64,000 nt of DNA, from NCBI GenBank assembly GCA_900315565.1, contig OMZS01000008.1, forward strand, positions 50,163-114,162, read 5' to 3'. Within the stretch, counting starts at the first letter, position 1. Each line of letters begins with the position of its first letter. The position numbers and the translations under genes are program-made. The notes beneath the pieces were generated by a model. The model saw only the letters and a list, made by a program, of their open reading frames with translations. It was not told the origin of the DNA and made no database searches. The DNA is from an uncultured Prevotellaceae bacterium. GTDB taxonomy: Bacteria; Bacteroidota; Bacteroidia; Bacteroidales; Bacteroidaceae. Positions 33,060-42,560 of the stretch are shown here, piece after piece.

Positions 33060-33120
33060 AATAACTCACGACGTTACGAAAATAACTCACGGTAATAAAA
33101 AAATATCTCACGACGTTACG
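33060..33120. repeat. Iteron-like direct repeats, array B
   Basis: Three further units (AATAACTCACGACGTT, AATAACTCACGG and ATATCTCACGACGTT) lie upstream of nadE. The first is preceded by the same CTAGATAATT.TAG segment as in array A. Confidence 0.85.
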
Positions 33121-33173
33121 CTGGTAAAATGAGGCGAAAAAAGGGTCGCATGGAATTTTTTTTGCAGATAGTG

Positions 33174-33203
33174 TTTGACTTTCCCGTTTTTTTCCTATAT
33201 TTG
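33174..33203 (+). promoter_or_regulatory. Promoter of nadE
   Basis: TTTG (33174-33177), an 18-base spacer and TATATTTG (33196-33203) lie 84 bases before the GTG start. Confidence 0.75.
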
Positions 33204-33287
33204 CAGATGTGTTGGCAATAAGCGATGAGAGGAATCCGAGGATTTGCAAAAAGCAGAAAAAGTGTAAACAATAAAATATAAGGAACT

Positions 33288-35255
33288 GTGAAATACGGAT
33301 TTATCAATGTGGCCGCTGCCGTGCCCGTTGTGAAGGTGGCCGACTGCCACTACAACATGCAGCAAATAGAGAGCCAGATAGCCCAAGCCGAGGGCAAGGG
33401 CATAGAGGTGATAGTGTTTCCCGAGCTGAGCATTACGGGATACACGTGTCAGGATTTGTTTCGCCAGCAGCAGTTGCTCGACTCAGCCGAAAACGCCCTG
33501 TTGCAGTTGCTCGACTTCACCCGCCAGTTGGACATCATCTCCATAGTGGGATTGCCCGTTGTGGTGGGCGACCTGCTGCTCAACTGCGGAGCCGTTATCC
33601 AGCGCGGTGAGTTGCTGGGGCTTGTGCCCAAGACCTATTTGCCCAACTACAGCGAGTTCTACGAAAAGCGGTGGTTTGCCTCGGCACAGGATCTGCGGCC
33701 CACGGAAATACGCTTTGCGGGCAACCGTATCATGGTGTCGCCCGACCCAACGCTGTTCCGCACGTGCGACGGTGTGCTCTTCGGAATAGAGATTTGTGAG
33801 GACGTGTGGGCTCCCACGCCGCCGAGCAACGAGCTGGCTCTGGCTGGAGCCGACATCATCTTCAATCTCTCGGCCAGCGACGAGCTCATAGGCAAGCACA
33901 AGTATCTGCAAAGCCTGCTGGCGCAGCAGAGCGCGCGCACCATGACGGGCTACGTATATAGTGGCAGCGGTTTTGGCGAGAGCACGCAGGACGTGGTTTA
34001 CGGCGGCAACTCGATGGTTTACGAGAATGGCATTCTGCTCAGCGAGGGTGAGCGTTTCTCGCTCGACTCGCAGATGGCCGTGGCGCAAATCGACGTTGAG
34101 CGCCTGCGCTCGGAGCGGCGCACCAACAGCACCTACGTCAACGCCCAGCGCAACCTGAAGCAGAGCCTTGCCGAGGGCCAGGAAAAGGTTAACTATGTGG
34201 ATTGCCACAGCTATTCGCCGCGCGACTTCAAGCTGTTCAGAGCCATAGACCCGCATCCTTTCATTCCCTCGTCGGCCGATATGGCTGCCAGTTGCGAGCA
34301 GATATTCAACATACAAGTGGGCGGACTGGCCAAGCGCCTGAAGCACATTAACACACAAACCGTGGTGCTGGGCATCAGCGGCGGGCTCGACTCAACGCTG
34401 GCCTTGCTCGTTTGCGTGAAAACGTTCGACAAGCTGGGACTCGACCGCCGAGGCATCGTGGGCGTCACCATGCCCGGATTCGGCACCACCGACCGCACCT
34501 ACCACAATGCGCTGGCCCTGATGAAGAGCCTGGGCATCACCTTGCGCGAAATCAGCATTGCCAAAGCCGTGATGCAGCATTTCGAGGACATTGGCCACGA
34601 CCCAAAGATTCACGATGTGACCTATGAGAACAGCCAGGCGCGCGAGCGCACGCAGATTCTCATGGATCTCACCAATCAGGTGGGCGGCATTGTAGTGGGT
34701 ACGGGCGACCTCTCTGAGCTTGCTCTGGGCTGGGCCACCTACAACGGCGACCACATGTCGATGTACGGCGTTAATGCCAGCATTCCCAAGACGCTCATTC
34801 AGTATCTGGTGCGCTATGTGGCCAACAACGAGGTTGACGAGGCTTCGCGCGCCACGCTGCTCGACATTGTCGATACGCCCATCAGCCCCGAGCTGACTCC
34901 TGCCGACGAAAAGGGCAACATCAAGCAGAAAACCGAGGACCTGGTGGGCCCCTACGAGCTGCACGACTTCTTCCTCTACTATTTCCTGCGCTTTGGGTTC
35001 TCGCCGCGAAAGATTTTCTTGCTGGCCCAGACCGCTTTTCAGCAAAACGACTCGGCCTCTGCCACCTACGATGACGACACCATCAAGAAGTGGCTCACCA
35101 CTTTCTATCGCCGTTTCTTCAGCCAGCAGTTCAAACGCTCGTGTCTGCCTGACGGTCCCAAGGTGGGCAGCGTGAGTCTCTCGCCGCGCGGCGACTGGCG
35201 CATGCCAAGCGATGCCTCGAGTGCCATTTGGCTGAAAGAACTGGAGACATTGTAA
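33288..35255 (+). CDS. nadE: Glutamine-dependent NAD+ synthetase
   Basis: The 655-residue cytosolic enzyme makes NAD+ from deamido-NAD+ using ammonia freed from glutamine. The N-terminal nitrilase-type glutaminase has its triad in VFPELSITGYT (Glu), LVPKTYLPNYSEFYEKRWF (Lys) and IEICEDVWAP (Cys). The C-terminal synthetase has the PP-loop LGISGGLDSTLAL. Translation starts at a GTG (33288); no ATG in frame upstream follows the promoter. The lipoprotein gene 31 bases downstream is probably cotranscribed. Confidence 0.96.
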   Translation: MKYGFINVAAAVPVVKVADCHYNMQQIESQIAQAEGKGIEVIVFPELSITGYTCQDLFRQQQLLDSAENALLQLLDFTRQLDIISIVGLPVVVGDLLLNCGAVIQRGELLGLVPKTYLPNYSEFYEKRWFASAQDLRPTEIRFAGNRIMVSPDPTLFRTCDGVLFGIEICEDVWAPTPPSNELALAGADIIFNLSASDELIGKHKYLQSLLAQQSARTMTGYVYSGSGFGESTQDVVYGGNSMVYENGILLSEGERFSLDSQMAVAQIDVERLRSERRTNSTYVNAQRNLKQSLAEGQEKVNYVDCHSYSPRDFKLFRAIDPHPFIPSSADMAASCEQIFNIQVGGLAKRLKHINTQTVVLGISGGLDSTLALLVCVKTFDKLGLDRRGIVGVTMPGFGTTDRTYHNALALMKSLGITLREISIAKAVMQHFEDIGHDPKIHDVTYENSQARERTQILMDLTNQVGGIVVGTGDLSELALGWATYNGDHMSMYGVNASIPKTLIQYLVRYVANNEVDEASRATLLDIVDTPISPELTPADEKGNIKQKTEDLVGPYELHDFFLYYFLRFGFSPRKIFLLAQTAFQQNDSASATYDDDTIKKWLTTFYRRFFSQQFKRSCLPDGPKVGSVSLSPRGDWRMPSDASSAIWLKELETL

Positions 35256-35286
35256 TAAAATGCCTTTTGCAGCGTTATAGATAATA

Positions 35287-36744
35287 ATGAGAAAATTGTT
35301 TCTGATACTGCCCCTGCTCGCGGCTATGCTGCTGCTGTCGTGCTCCGACAACGAGTCGTTCACCACCTCGCCGTCCAACCGGCTCACGTTCTCCGTTGAC
35401 ACGGTGATGCTCGACACGGTATTCTCGCGAGTGCCGTCTTCCACGCGCACCTTCTGGGTGTTCAACCACTCGGGCGACGGCATCAGGTGCAGCAATGTGC
35501 GCTTGCAACAAGGCAATCAGACCGGCTTCCGGGTGAATGTCGATGGCATTTATCTGGGAGCTACCGAGGGCTATCAGACCTCCGACATTGAGTTGCGCAA
35601 CAAAGACAGCCTCCGCGTGTTTGTAGAGCTGACGTCGCCCATGAATAACCACACCGACCCGCAACTGCTCGAGGACAACCTGGTGTTTACGCTCGAGAGT
35701 GGGGCAGAGCAGAAGGTCAACCTGAGAGCGTTCACCTGGGACGCAGAGATGGTGGACCACTTGGTGGTGAGCCGCGACACTACCATCAGCACCACTCGCC
35801 CCTTGGTGGTTTCGGGGGGAATTGAGGTGGCCGAAAATGCCACGCTCCAATTGCTCGGCACCACCCTCTACTTTCGGGCCAATGCAGGTATCGACGTTTA
35901 CGGCCGGCTCATAACCGATGAGCACGACGGACGCGAAACCTTGCTCCGTGGCGACCGTCTCGACCACATGTTCGACTATTTGCCCTACGACCGCGTGTCG
36001 GGCCAGTGGCAAGGCATCACGTTTCACGACTCCTCGTTCGAAAACGTGATACGCCACACCGAGTTGCATAGCGGGTCGAACGGTATTGTGTGCGACTCGT
36101 CGTCAACGGCGCGGAGCAAACTCACCATGGAGTACTCCACCATTCACAACATGCAGGGCTACGGGCTCATGGCCACCAACTGCCGCCTGAGCATCAACAC
36201 CTGCCAGATTACCAACACGCTGATGGACTGCCTTTGCGTGCGCGGCGGAATGGTGGATGTGAGCAATTGCACGCTGGCTCAGTTCTACCCGTTCGACTCC
36301 AACCGTGGGGCGGCCATCCGCTTTGCTAACAATACGGGCGACAACAGCCCCTGTCCCCTTGAGCGCCTCCAGGTGAGCAACACCATCATTACGGGCTATG
36401 CCGACGATGTACTGATGGGCGAACTGGCCGATTCGGCCGTGGTTGCTGAGTATGCTTTCGACCATTGCCTCATTCGCACCCCCAAGGTGGAGACTGCCGA
36501 CAGCGTGCGTTTCAAAGCCACTATTTGGGAGGACGTGAAAGATACCATTACCGCGGGCGACAAAAATTTTGCCCTCGTTGATACCGACAATCTCATCTAC
36601 GATTTCAGTCTGGCCAAAACGTCGATGGCCATTGGCGCAGCCCTGCCAGCCCAATCGATGCCTACCGACCGCCAAGGGCGGCGGCGCGACGACCAGCCCG
36701 ACATGGGATGCTTTGAGTTTGAGGAAGCAAAAACCGAGAATTAA
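35287..36744 (+). CDS. Right-handed beta-helix lipoprotein
   Basis: The 485-residue protein has a signal peptide and lipobox (LLAAMLLLSCSDN). An N-terminal beta-sandwich-like part is followed by a parallel beta-helix (about 180-400) with Asn-rich turns such as IHNMQGYGLMATNCRLSINTC. It ends with GRRRDDQPDMGCFEFE, a common C-terminus of secreted beta-helix proteins. It may bind or process polysaccharide at the cell surface, but no catalytic residues can be assigned. Confidence 0.82.
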   Translation: MRKLFLILPLLAAMLLLSCSDNESFTTSPSNRLTFSVDTVMLDTVFSRVPSSTRTFWVFNHSGDGIRCSNVRLQQGNQTGFRVNVDGIYLGATEGYQTSDIELRNKDSLRVFVELTSPMNNHTDPQLLEDNLVFTLESGAEQKVNLRAFTWDAEMVDHLVVSRDTTISTTRPLVVSGGIEVAENATLQLLGTTLYFRANAGIDVYGRLITDEHDGRETLLRGDRLDHMFDYLPYDRVSGQWQGITFHDSSFENVIRHTELHSGSNGIVCDSSSTARSKLTMEYSTIHNMQGYGLMATNCRLSINTCQITNTLMDCLCVRGGMVDVSNCTLAQFYPFDSNRGAAIRFANNTGDNSPCPLERLQVSNTIITGYADDVLMGELADSAVVAEYAFDHCLIRTPKVETADSVRFKATIWEDVKDTITAGDKNFALVDTDNLIYDFSLAKTSMAIGAALPAQSMPTDRQGRRRDDQPDMGCFEFEEAKTEN

Positions 36745-36787
36745 CAAATACATTTTTCTTGAAGCACAATACAAACTTCTGACACTT

Positions 36788-37270
36788 ATGAAAACACTCA
36801 ATCTGCAATCTACCGTTACCCTCTGCCAGATAGACGAGCTGGGGGCCGACGACCAACAGCTTGTCGAACGCGCCATAGAAGCCACCCGGCGTTCGTACTC
36901 GCGCTACAGCCACTTTAGCGTGGGGGCCTGCCTGCGACTGGCCGACGGAACCGAAGTGCTGGGAGCCAATCAGGAGAACGCCGTTTATCCCGTTGGTCTT
37001 TGCGCCGAGCGTACCGCCATTTTTGCCGCTCAGGTGCAGCATCCCGATGTGCCCATTGTGGCTATCGCCATTGCCGCGCGCAATGAGAAAGGCGAGCTGG
37101 TGGCCAATCCGGTGTCGCCCTGCGGCAGTTGCCGTCAGGTGATGCTCGAGGCTGAGCAACGCCACAGCCAGCCCATGCGCATTCTGCTTTATGGGACCGA
37201 CGGGGTGTATGTGATGGACGGCGTGCGCACGTTGCTGCCGCTCGCTTTCATCGAAGACTCTATGAAATAA
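36788..37270 (+). CDS. cdd: Cytidine deaminase
   Basis: The 160-residue zinc enzyme deaminates cytidine and deoxycytidine for pyrimidine salvage. It shows SRYSHFSVGACLRLADG, the catalytic CAERTAIF (zinc Cys and proton-shuttle Glu) and PCGSCRQVM (the other two zinc Cys). I use the ATG at 36788; an open frame extends back into the lipoprotein gene but lacks family sequence. It lies 43 bases after the lipoprotein stop. Confidence 0.95.
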   Translation: MKTLNLQSTVTLCQIDELGADDQQLVERAIEATRRSYSRYSHFSVGACLRLADGTEVLGANQENAVYPVGLCAERTAIFAAQVQHPDVPIVAIAIAARNEKGELVANPVSPCGSCRQVMLEAEQRHSQPMRILLYGTDGVYVMDGVRTLLPLAFIEDSMK

Positions 37271-37291
37271 GAAAAAAAGAAAGTGAGACCG

Positions 37292-38101
37292 TCAGACCGA
37301 CAATCTCACTACACGTGTAAAGCAGCCTTCAAAGCCCTCGAGCGAGGGCGCTTGCTCAAACAGGCCTACCACGCTGCTGCCGCTGCCGCTCATGATGGCA
37401 TAGTCGGCACCCAGGTCGTAGAGCCGCTGTTTGATGGCGGCTATCTCTGGATAGAGGCTGAAGATGCTTTCCTCAAAATCGTTGAGCAGCTCGTTGCGCC
37501 ATGTGCCGACGGGCTGCTTTACTATTTCACGGCAATTCTTAGCAGGCGTGCGTGGCGTGATGCCGGCGTAAGCCTCGCGGGTGGAAACGGCTACCGGCGG
37601 TTTCACAATGGCCAGATAGTAGTTGGCCAGCGTGAGGCTGACCGGCGTCAGCTTGTCGCCAATGCCCTCGGCGTAGGCGGGCTTGGCCGTAATGAAGAAA
37701 GGACAGTCGGCACCCAAGCGCGCGGCATAGCGGCACAACTGCTCTTGGGAGAGCCCAATGGCGAACATCGTGTTGAGTAGCGTCAGCGTGAAAGCTCCGT
37801 CGCTCGATCCGCCTCCCATGCCGGCCTGCATGGGTATTTGCTTGTCGAGCGTAATGGATACGGGCGGCAGACCGAAGTCGGCTTCCAGCATTCTGTAGGC
37901 ACGCATCACCAGGTTTTGCTCGGTGTCGCCTTCTATGTTGTGGCCAACGATGGTCAGACGGGTGCTTTCGGCCTCGCAGATGCTGAGCGAGTCGAAAATG
38001 GGAACGGGGTAGAACACGGTTTCCAGATTGTGGTAGCCGTCTGTGCGACGGCTCACCACATTGAGCCCCAGGTTGATTTTAGCGCAAGGGGCGGTATGCA
38101 T
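37292..38101 (-). CDS. ispE: 4-diphosphocytidyl-2-C-methyl-D-erythritol kinase
   Basis: The 269-residue GHMP kinase phosphorylates CDP-methylerythritol in the non-mevalonate isoprenoid pathway. It shows CAKINLGLNVVSRRTDGYHN at the start, the ATP loop QAGMGGGSSDGAF, and IMSGSGSSVVGLF near the end. The ATG at 38101 starts the domain; an ATG at 38119 would add six residues. A near-consensus -7 box (TATCTTCG, 38148-38155 minus strand) lies upstream. It converges with cdd. Confidence 0.95.
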   Translation of the reverse strand: MHTAPCAKINLGLNVVSRRTDGYHNLETVFYPVPIFDSLSICEAESTRLTIVGHNIEGDTEQNLVMRAYRMLEADFGLPPVSITLDKQIPMQAGMGGGSSDGAFTLTLLNTMFAIGLSQEQLCRYAARLGADCPFFITAKPAYAEGIGDKLTPVSLTLANYYLAIVKPPVAVSTREAYAGITPRTPAKNCREIVKQPVGTWRNELLNDFEESIFSLYPEIAAIKQRLYDLGADYAIMSGSGSSVVGLFEQAPSLEGFEGCFTRVVRLSV

Positions 38102-38352
38102 GATGTTTTCTTTCTTCATTTGGCAATTGGCCATGTTGATGACGATGCGAAGATACAACAATTAATCATAATGACAAAAAATATCTGAGTGTTTTTTTGT
38201 TGAATAATCTTAGGGCTGTTGCAAAAGAAGTGATTTTTGCTTTTTTTGTATGCCGATAGTTGTCTGTTTAAGAAAATCTTTGTAATTTCGCCGAGATTTT
38301 GATGAAAAGGAGTTTATAGTAGATAGGTGAAGGTTTTTAATCGTATAATTGT

Positions 38353-39336
38353 ATGAAACAACTGAAATGGGGCTTTATTGGCTGTGGCGAAGTGACCGAG
38401 CTGAAGTCGGGACCTGCTTTCAATAGTGTTGAGGGTTCCATGATTTGGGCGGTAATGAGCCGCACGGAGCATCGTGCCCGTTCGTATGCTGAGCGCCACC
38501 ACGTGCGCAAATGGTACACCGACGCCCAGAAACTCATCGACGACCCCGACGTGAACGCCGTTTATGTGGCAACGCCGCCGTCGAGCCATGCCACTTTCGC
38601 TATCATGGCCATGAAGGCCGGCAAGCCCGTTTATGTGGAAAAGCCTCTGGCCTCGAACTATGAGGACTGTGCCCGCATCAATCGTGTGAGCGAACAGACG
38701 GGTGTGCCTTGCTTCGTTGCCTACTACCGCCGCTATCTGCCTTATTTCACGAAGGTGAAGAGCATACTGGAAAGCGGAGCTATAGGCAAGTTGCAGAATG
38801 TTCAGATACGTTTTGCACGCCCGCCCCGCGATTGCGACTATGCCGCCGCTGCCGACCTGCCTTGGCGATTGCAGCCCGAAATAGCGGGAGGCGGTTATTT
38901 CTACGATTTAGCTCCCCATCAGCTCGACCTCATGCAAGAGTATTTCGGAGTCATCGTGCAGGCCGACGGTCTGTGTGCCAACCGTGGCGGACTCTACGAA
39001 GCCGAGGACACGGTAAGCGCCTGTTTCAAGTTCGAGAGCGGACTGGTGGGTAGCGGTTCGTGGTGTTTCGTGGGCCATCCGTCGGCCACCGTGGACTGTA
39101 TCGAAGTGATTGGCGACAAAGGGCTACTTACTTTCTCGGTTTACGACTATGCCCCCATCCGGCTTGTCACTACCGAAGGCGAGCAGAGCATAGCCGTGCC
39201 TAATCCGCCCTACGTGCAGCTGCCCATCATCAAGTCAGTGATAGAAGATTTGCAAGGGCTGGGCATCTGCAATTGCACTTGCGTCTCGGCCACGCCCGTC
39301 AACTGGGTGATGGATCGCATCTTAAACAAATTCTGA
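38353..39336 (+). CDS. Gfo/Idh/MocA-family oxidoreductase
   Basis: The 327-residue NAD(P)-dependent enzyme has an N-terminal Rossmann fold (MKQLKWGFIGCGEVTELKSG), the family motif YVEKPLASNYEDC with the catalytic Lys, and a C-terminal alpha/beta domain with FYDLAPHQLDLMQEYFG, whose His is the usual catalytic partner. It oxidises or reduces a sugar-like substrate that cannot be read from sequence. The DUF4421 gene follows after two bases. Confidence 0.93.
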   Translation: MKQLKWGFIGCGEVTELKSGPAFNSVEGSMIWAVMSRTEHRARSYAERHHVRKWYTDAQKLIDDPDVNAVYVATPPSSHATFAIMAMKAGKPVYVEKPLASNYEDCARINRVSEQTGVPCFVAYYRRYLPYFTKVKSILESGAIGKLQNVQIRFARPPRDCDYAAAADLPWRLQPEIAGGGYFYDLAPHQLDLMQEYFGVIVQADGLCANRGGLYEAEDTVSACFKFESGLVGSGSWCFVGHPSATVDCIEVIGDKGLLTFSVYDYAPIRLVTTEGEQSIAVPNPPYVQLPIIKSVIEDLQGLGICNCTCVSATPVNWVMDRILNKF

Positions 39337-39338
39337 AA

Positions 39339-40466
39339 GTGAACTTACTGCAGAAAACATATTACTTGCTGGCTCGTGCCTTGTTTCTGATAGCACTTTG
39401 TTGTAGTGCTCTGACGCTACAGGCCGACGACTCTATTCCCGCCAAGAAACCGTGGCTGAAGCGGCTCTTTGAAAACGCCTACGAGATAGTGAAAGATTTC
39501 GACCGGCCAGACACCAACTACATTACGCCTCAGAAGTACAACTATACCGTCATGTTGCAGGGCACTCACACCTACGAGCGTTACACCCTGCGAAGCGGTA
39601 GCGGTCAGAGCATTGTGCTCACGCCGAAGCCCAGCCTGAAACTGGGTCCCTACGTGGGTTGGCGCTGGATTTTCTGGGGTTACCAGCTTGACTTGTCGCA
39701 TTTGTCGGGCGAAGGAAAGAGCGAGTTCGACCTGAGTCTCTACTCTTCGATGCTCGGCATCGACATCTTTTACAGGAAAAATGCTAGCGGCTATCGTGTG
39801 AGCGAGGCTTCGCAAAACGGCAACAACTATGGCGACGAGATAGACAATGCCAACTTCGACGGCATAGAGGTGGGGGTGAAAGGCTTCAACCTTTACTACA
39901 TACAGAACCACAGGAAGTTTTCTTATCCGGCTGCCTTCAGCCAGACCAATGTGCAAAAGCGTAGTGCTGGCTCATGGCTCATGGGAATTGGTTACACGCA
40001 TCATAACGTAAAATACGATTACGATAAGTTGCGACAGCTCATTGCCCGCAAAACCAGCAACGAAATGCTGCTCGACAGCATGCTGAACCTGAAACAGATA
40101 AACTATACCGACGCCTCGTTGAGCGTAGGTTACGCCTACAACTGGGTGCTGGCGCCGAAGTTTCTGTTTGCCGCCTCGCTATCGGTGGCCTTGGGTTACA
40201 AGCGTACGGTGGCCGATGCCGAAAGCAGCCGTTTCAGGTTTCCCTTTAGCGGATTCCGTTTCAGCAACTTGAATATCGACGGAGTGGGGCGCTTCGGATT
40301 GGTATATAATAACATGAGGTGGTATGCGGGCGCAAGTGCCATTTTGCATACTTACAACTACAACAAAAGCCGAATCAGTCTGAATAGCACATTCGGAAAC
40401 TTCAACGTCTATGCGGGCTACAACTTTGGCAAACGCCACAGGGAACATAAAAAGAAGACGAAATGA
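39339..40466 (+). CDS. DUF4421 outer-membrane-like protein
   Basis: From a GTG at 39339 the protein has 375 residues. It starts with a signal peptide (KTYYLLARALFLIALCCSALTLQA) and continues as alternating beta strands (GPYVGWRWIFWGYQLDLSH, SVGYAYNWVLAPKFLF, FNVYAGYNFGKRH), typical of DUF4421 and of a small outer-membrane barrel. The GTG directly follows the oxidoreductase stop, so the genes are probably coupled. The function is unknown. Confidence 0.82.
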   Translation: MNLLQKTYYLLARALFLIALCCSALTLQADDSIPAKKPWLKRLFENAYEIVKDFDRPDTNYITPQKYNYTVMLQGTHTYERYTLRSGSGQSIVLTPKPSLKLGPYVGWRWIFWGYQLDLSHLSGEGKSEFDLSLYSSMLGIDIFYRKNASGYRVSEASQNGNNYGDEIDNANFDGIEVGVKGFNLYYIQNHRKFSYPAAFSQTNVQKRSAGSWLMGIGYTHHNVKYDYDKLRQLIARKTSNEMLLDSMLNLKQINYTDASLSVGYAYNWVLAPKFLFAASLSVALGYKRTVADAESSRFRFPFSGFRFSNLNIDGVGRFGLVYNNMRWYAGASAILHTYNYNKSRISLNSTFGNFNVYAGYNFGKRHREHKKKTK

Positions 40467-40509
40467 ATTTTAATGGGCAATAAAAACGAAATAAATAGCA
40501 ATAAGGAAG

Positions 40510-41529
40510 ATGAAGAAAAAGAAAAACTTTCTGGTTGTAGTTCTGGTGCTTGCCATCGCCCTCACAACGATGGCCCATCAAAGTAGTTGCCGGGGCACGG
40601 AAACGGCCGTTAGCGCAACTGGAGGCTCCGTCAGTGCCGATGATAGCAAACCGGCGGATGAGCCAGGCTCAGAAGGCAATGCAGAAGCTAAGTCAGAAGC
40701 TAAAGCAGAAGCTAGGTCAGACGCTAAGGCCATCTTGAATATCACTTACCAAAAGGCCGACAGCCTGAAAGTGGAGTCTTTGCTCGCTGAGGCAAAAAAA
40801 CGCGATACAACCACCAATTTTATGCTTTTCTTTGCCCGGAAGTTGTTGGGCATTCCCTATGTTGGGCACACCTTGGAGGTGAACGCCGAGGAGCAGCTGG
40901 TAGTGAATCTGCGCCAGCTCGATTGTACCACCTACGTAGAAACCGTCTGCGCCCTTACGCTCTGTGCTAAGCATGGGCAAACGTCCTTTGCTGACTATTG
41001 CCATTGGCTCGGGCAGTTGCGTTACCGTGGCGGCCAGCTGACCGACTACACCTCGCGCCTGCACTATTTTACCGACTGGATAGAGGATAACACCCGCATG
41101 GGATTCGTCAAGGAAACCCAGCAGAAAACCACTCCCTTTAATGCCGTGCAGACTGTGAAAGTAGGGTTTATGACCGAGCATCCGCAATACTACGACATGC
41201 TGAAAGACAATCAGCAGTTTCAGAACATTATTGCCCAGCAGGAGAAAGCGCTTAACGGGCGCCAGTACCGCTATATAGTGAAAACAGACATCAGCAACAC
41301 CTTAGCCATGCACCAGGCCGTGGCCGACGGCGACATCATAGCCATACTCACCAACAAGAAGGGCCTCGACACTTCGCACGTAGGTATAGCCGTATGGCAT
41401 GCTGACGGGCTCCATCTGCTGAACGCCTCGCAGATACACAAAAAAACCGTTGAAGAACCCATGACGCTCCGTCAGTATATGGGCAAACACCCCACACAGA
41501 CGGGCATCCGAGTCGTGAAACTATTGTAG
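40510..41529 (+). CDS. DUF1460 family, putative cell-wall amidase
   Basis: The 339-residue protein has a signal peptide (NFLVVVLVLAIALTTMA), an Ala/Glu/Lys-rich linker of near-repeats (AEAKSEAKAEARSDAKA), and a DUF1460 domain. Family active-site features are visible: QLDCTTYVETVCAL (nucleophile Cys) and DTSHVGIAVW (His). Known members are NlpC/P60-like amidases acting on peptidoglycan or related amides. It is exported and may recycle or remodel wall peptides. It follows the DUF4421 gene after 43 bases. Confidence 0.85.
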   Translation: MKKKKNFLVVVLVLAIALTTMAHQSSCRGTETAVSATGGSVSADDSKPADEPGSEGNAEAKSEAKAEARSDAKAILNITYQKADSLKVESLLAEAKKRDTTTNFMLFFARKLLGIPYVGHTLEVNAEEQLVVNLRQLDCTTYVETVCALTLCAKHGQTSFADYCHWLGQLRYRGGQLTDYTSRLHYFTDWIEDNTRMGFVKETQQKTTPFNAVQTVKVGFMTEHPQYYDMLKDNQQFQNIIAQQEKALNGRQYRYIVKTDISNTLAMHQAVADGDIIAILTNKKGLDTSHVGIAVWHADGLHLLNASQIHKKTVEEPMTLRQYMGKHPTQTGIRVVKLL

Positions 41530-41589
41530 TCATCACAAATGGGGAGTAAAAAAAGCTATGGAAGAGTTGGCTTGTGAACGAAAAAGCAT

Positions 41590-41597
41590 TATCTTTG
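41590..41597 (+). promoter_or_regulatory. -7 box of map
   Basis: TATCTTTG lies 73 bases upstream of the map start at 41671. Confidence 0.7.
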
Positions 41598-41670
41598 CAG
41601 TTGAAATACTTTAAAAAAAGTTTGGGGAGAGCTTACAAGTTTGTTCCCTCTGAACAGAACATAAATAATC

Positions 41671-42537
41671 ATGTTGAGTTTGAAGAAGAAAAAGAAATGG
41701 CATCTGCTGCCCGGACAACCCATTACCGAGATGGACAAGCGGGTGATGTACTGGGAGCACAAGGGTAGGGAAGTGCCCTCGCGTCATCTTATCAAGACCC
41801 CCGAGCAGATAGAGGGCATCCGGCGTGCTGGAGTGGTGAACACGGGCGTGTTGGACGAGGTGGCCAAGCACATTCGTGCCGGCATGAGCACTCTGGAGAT
41901 TGACCAGATATGTATGGACTATTGTACCGCCCACGGGGCCACGCCAGCCTGTCTGGGCTACGAGGGGTTCCCAAAGAGCGTGTGTACCAGCATCAACGAG
42001 GTGGTCTGCCACGGCATTCCCAAAGCTGAGGATGTGCTCCAGGAAGGCGACATCATCAACGTTGACTTCACCACCATTCTCGACGGCTACTATGCCGACG
42101 CCTCGCGCATGTTCATCATCGGAAAGACCACACCCGAGAAGGAGCAGCTGGTGCGCGTGGCCAAAGAGTGTTTGGAAATAGGTATGGAGGCAGCCCAACC
42201 CTACGGTTTTGTGGGCGACATAGGCAACGCCATCGAGAAACATTGCAAACGCTACCACTATGGTGTTGTGCGTGACCTTTGCGGACATGGCGTAGGCCTT
42301 GAATTCCACGAAGACCCCGAGGTGACGCATTATGGCAAAAAGGGCACGGGCATGTTGCTCGTTCCGGGCATGGTGTTCACCATCGAGCCAATGATCAACA
42401 TGGGCACCTGGCGTGTGTTTATCGATGCCGACGACCCCTACGGATGGGAGGTGATATCAGAGGACGAGCAGCCCAGCGCACAATGGGAGCACACGCTCCT
42501 GATGACCGATCACGGCGTAGAGGTGCTGACATACTAA
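41671..42537 (+). CDS. map: Methionine aminopeptidase, type I
   Basis: The 288-residue enzyme removes the initiator methionine. Metal ligands lie in INVDFTTILDGYYADASRMF (two Asp), CGHGVGLEFHE (His), FTIEPMINMG (Glu) and AQWEHTLLM (Glu). An N-terminal extension of about 45 residues (KKKKKWHLLPGQPITEMDKR) precedes the catalytic domain, as in several Bacteroidetes proteins. It has its own -7 box and precedes the carbonic anhydrase gene by 23 bases. Confidence 0.96.
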   Translation: MLSLKKKKKWHLLPGQPITEMDKRVMYWEHKGREVPSRHLIKTPEQIEGIRRAGVVNTGVLDEVAKHIRAGMSTLEIDQICMDYCTAHGATPACLGYEGFPKSVCTSINEVVCHGIPKAEDVLQEGDIINVDFTTILDGYYADASRMFIIGKTTPEKEQLVRVAKECLEIGMEAAQPYGFVGDIGNAIEKHCKRYHYGVVRDLCGHGVGLEFHEDPEVTHYGKKGTGMLLVPGMVFTIEPMINMGTWRVFIDADDPYGWEVISEDEQPSAQWEHTLLMTDHGVEVLTY

Positions 42538-42560
42538 ATGCTTCATTCAATTTTTCGCAT

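Larger units (their letters stand above)
32537..33287. other. 750-base intergenic spacer with repeat arrays
   Basis: This spacer between divergent kdsB and nadE has no gene. It holds, in order, a hairpin with a T-run (AGCGGTTA 32577-32584 with TAACCGCT 32600-32607), the kdsB -7 box (32670-32677), four repeats at an exact 21-base period plus one single copy, a large imperfect inverted repeat (32889-33020), three more repeat copies (33060-33120) and the nadE promoter. Confidence 0.9.

Noticed and set aside
32722-33120. CRISPR array
   Set aside because: Repeats are short, degenerate and contiguous at 21 bases, without unique spacers or cas genes.
33483-36885. Long minus-strand frames of 260-374 codons opposite nadE and the beta-helix gene
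   Set aside because: They are antisense shadows in G+C-rich coding sequence; their translations are His/Arg/Val-rich with no motifs.
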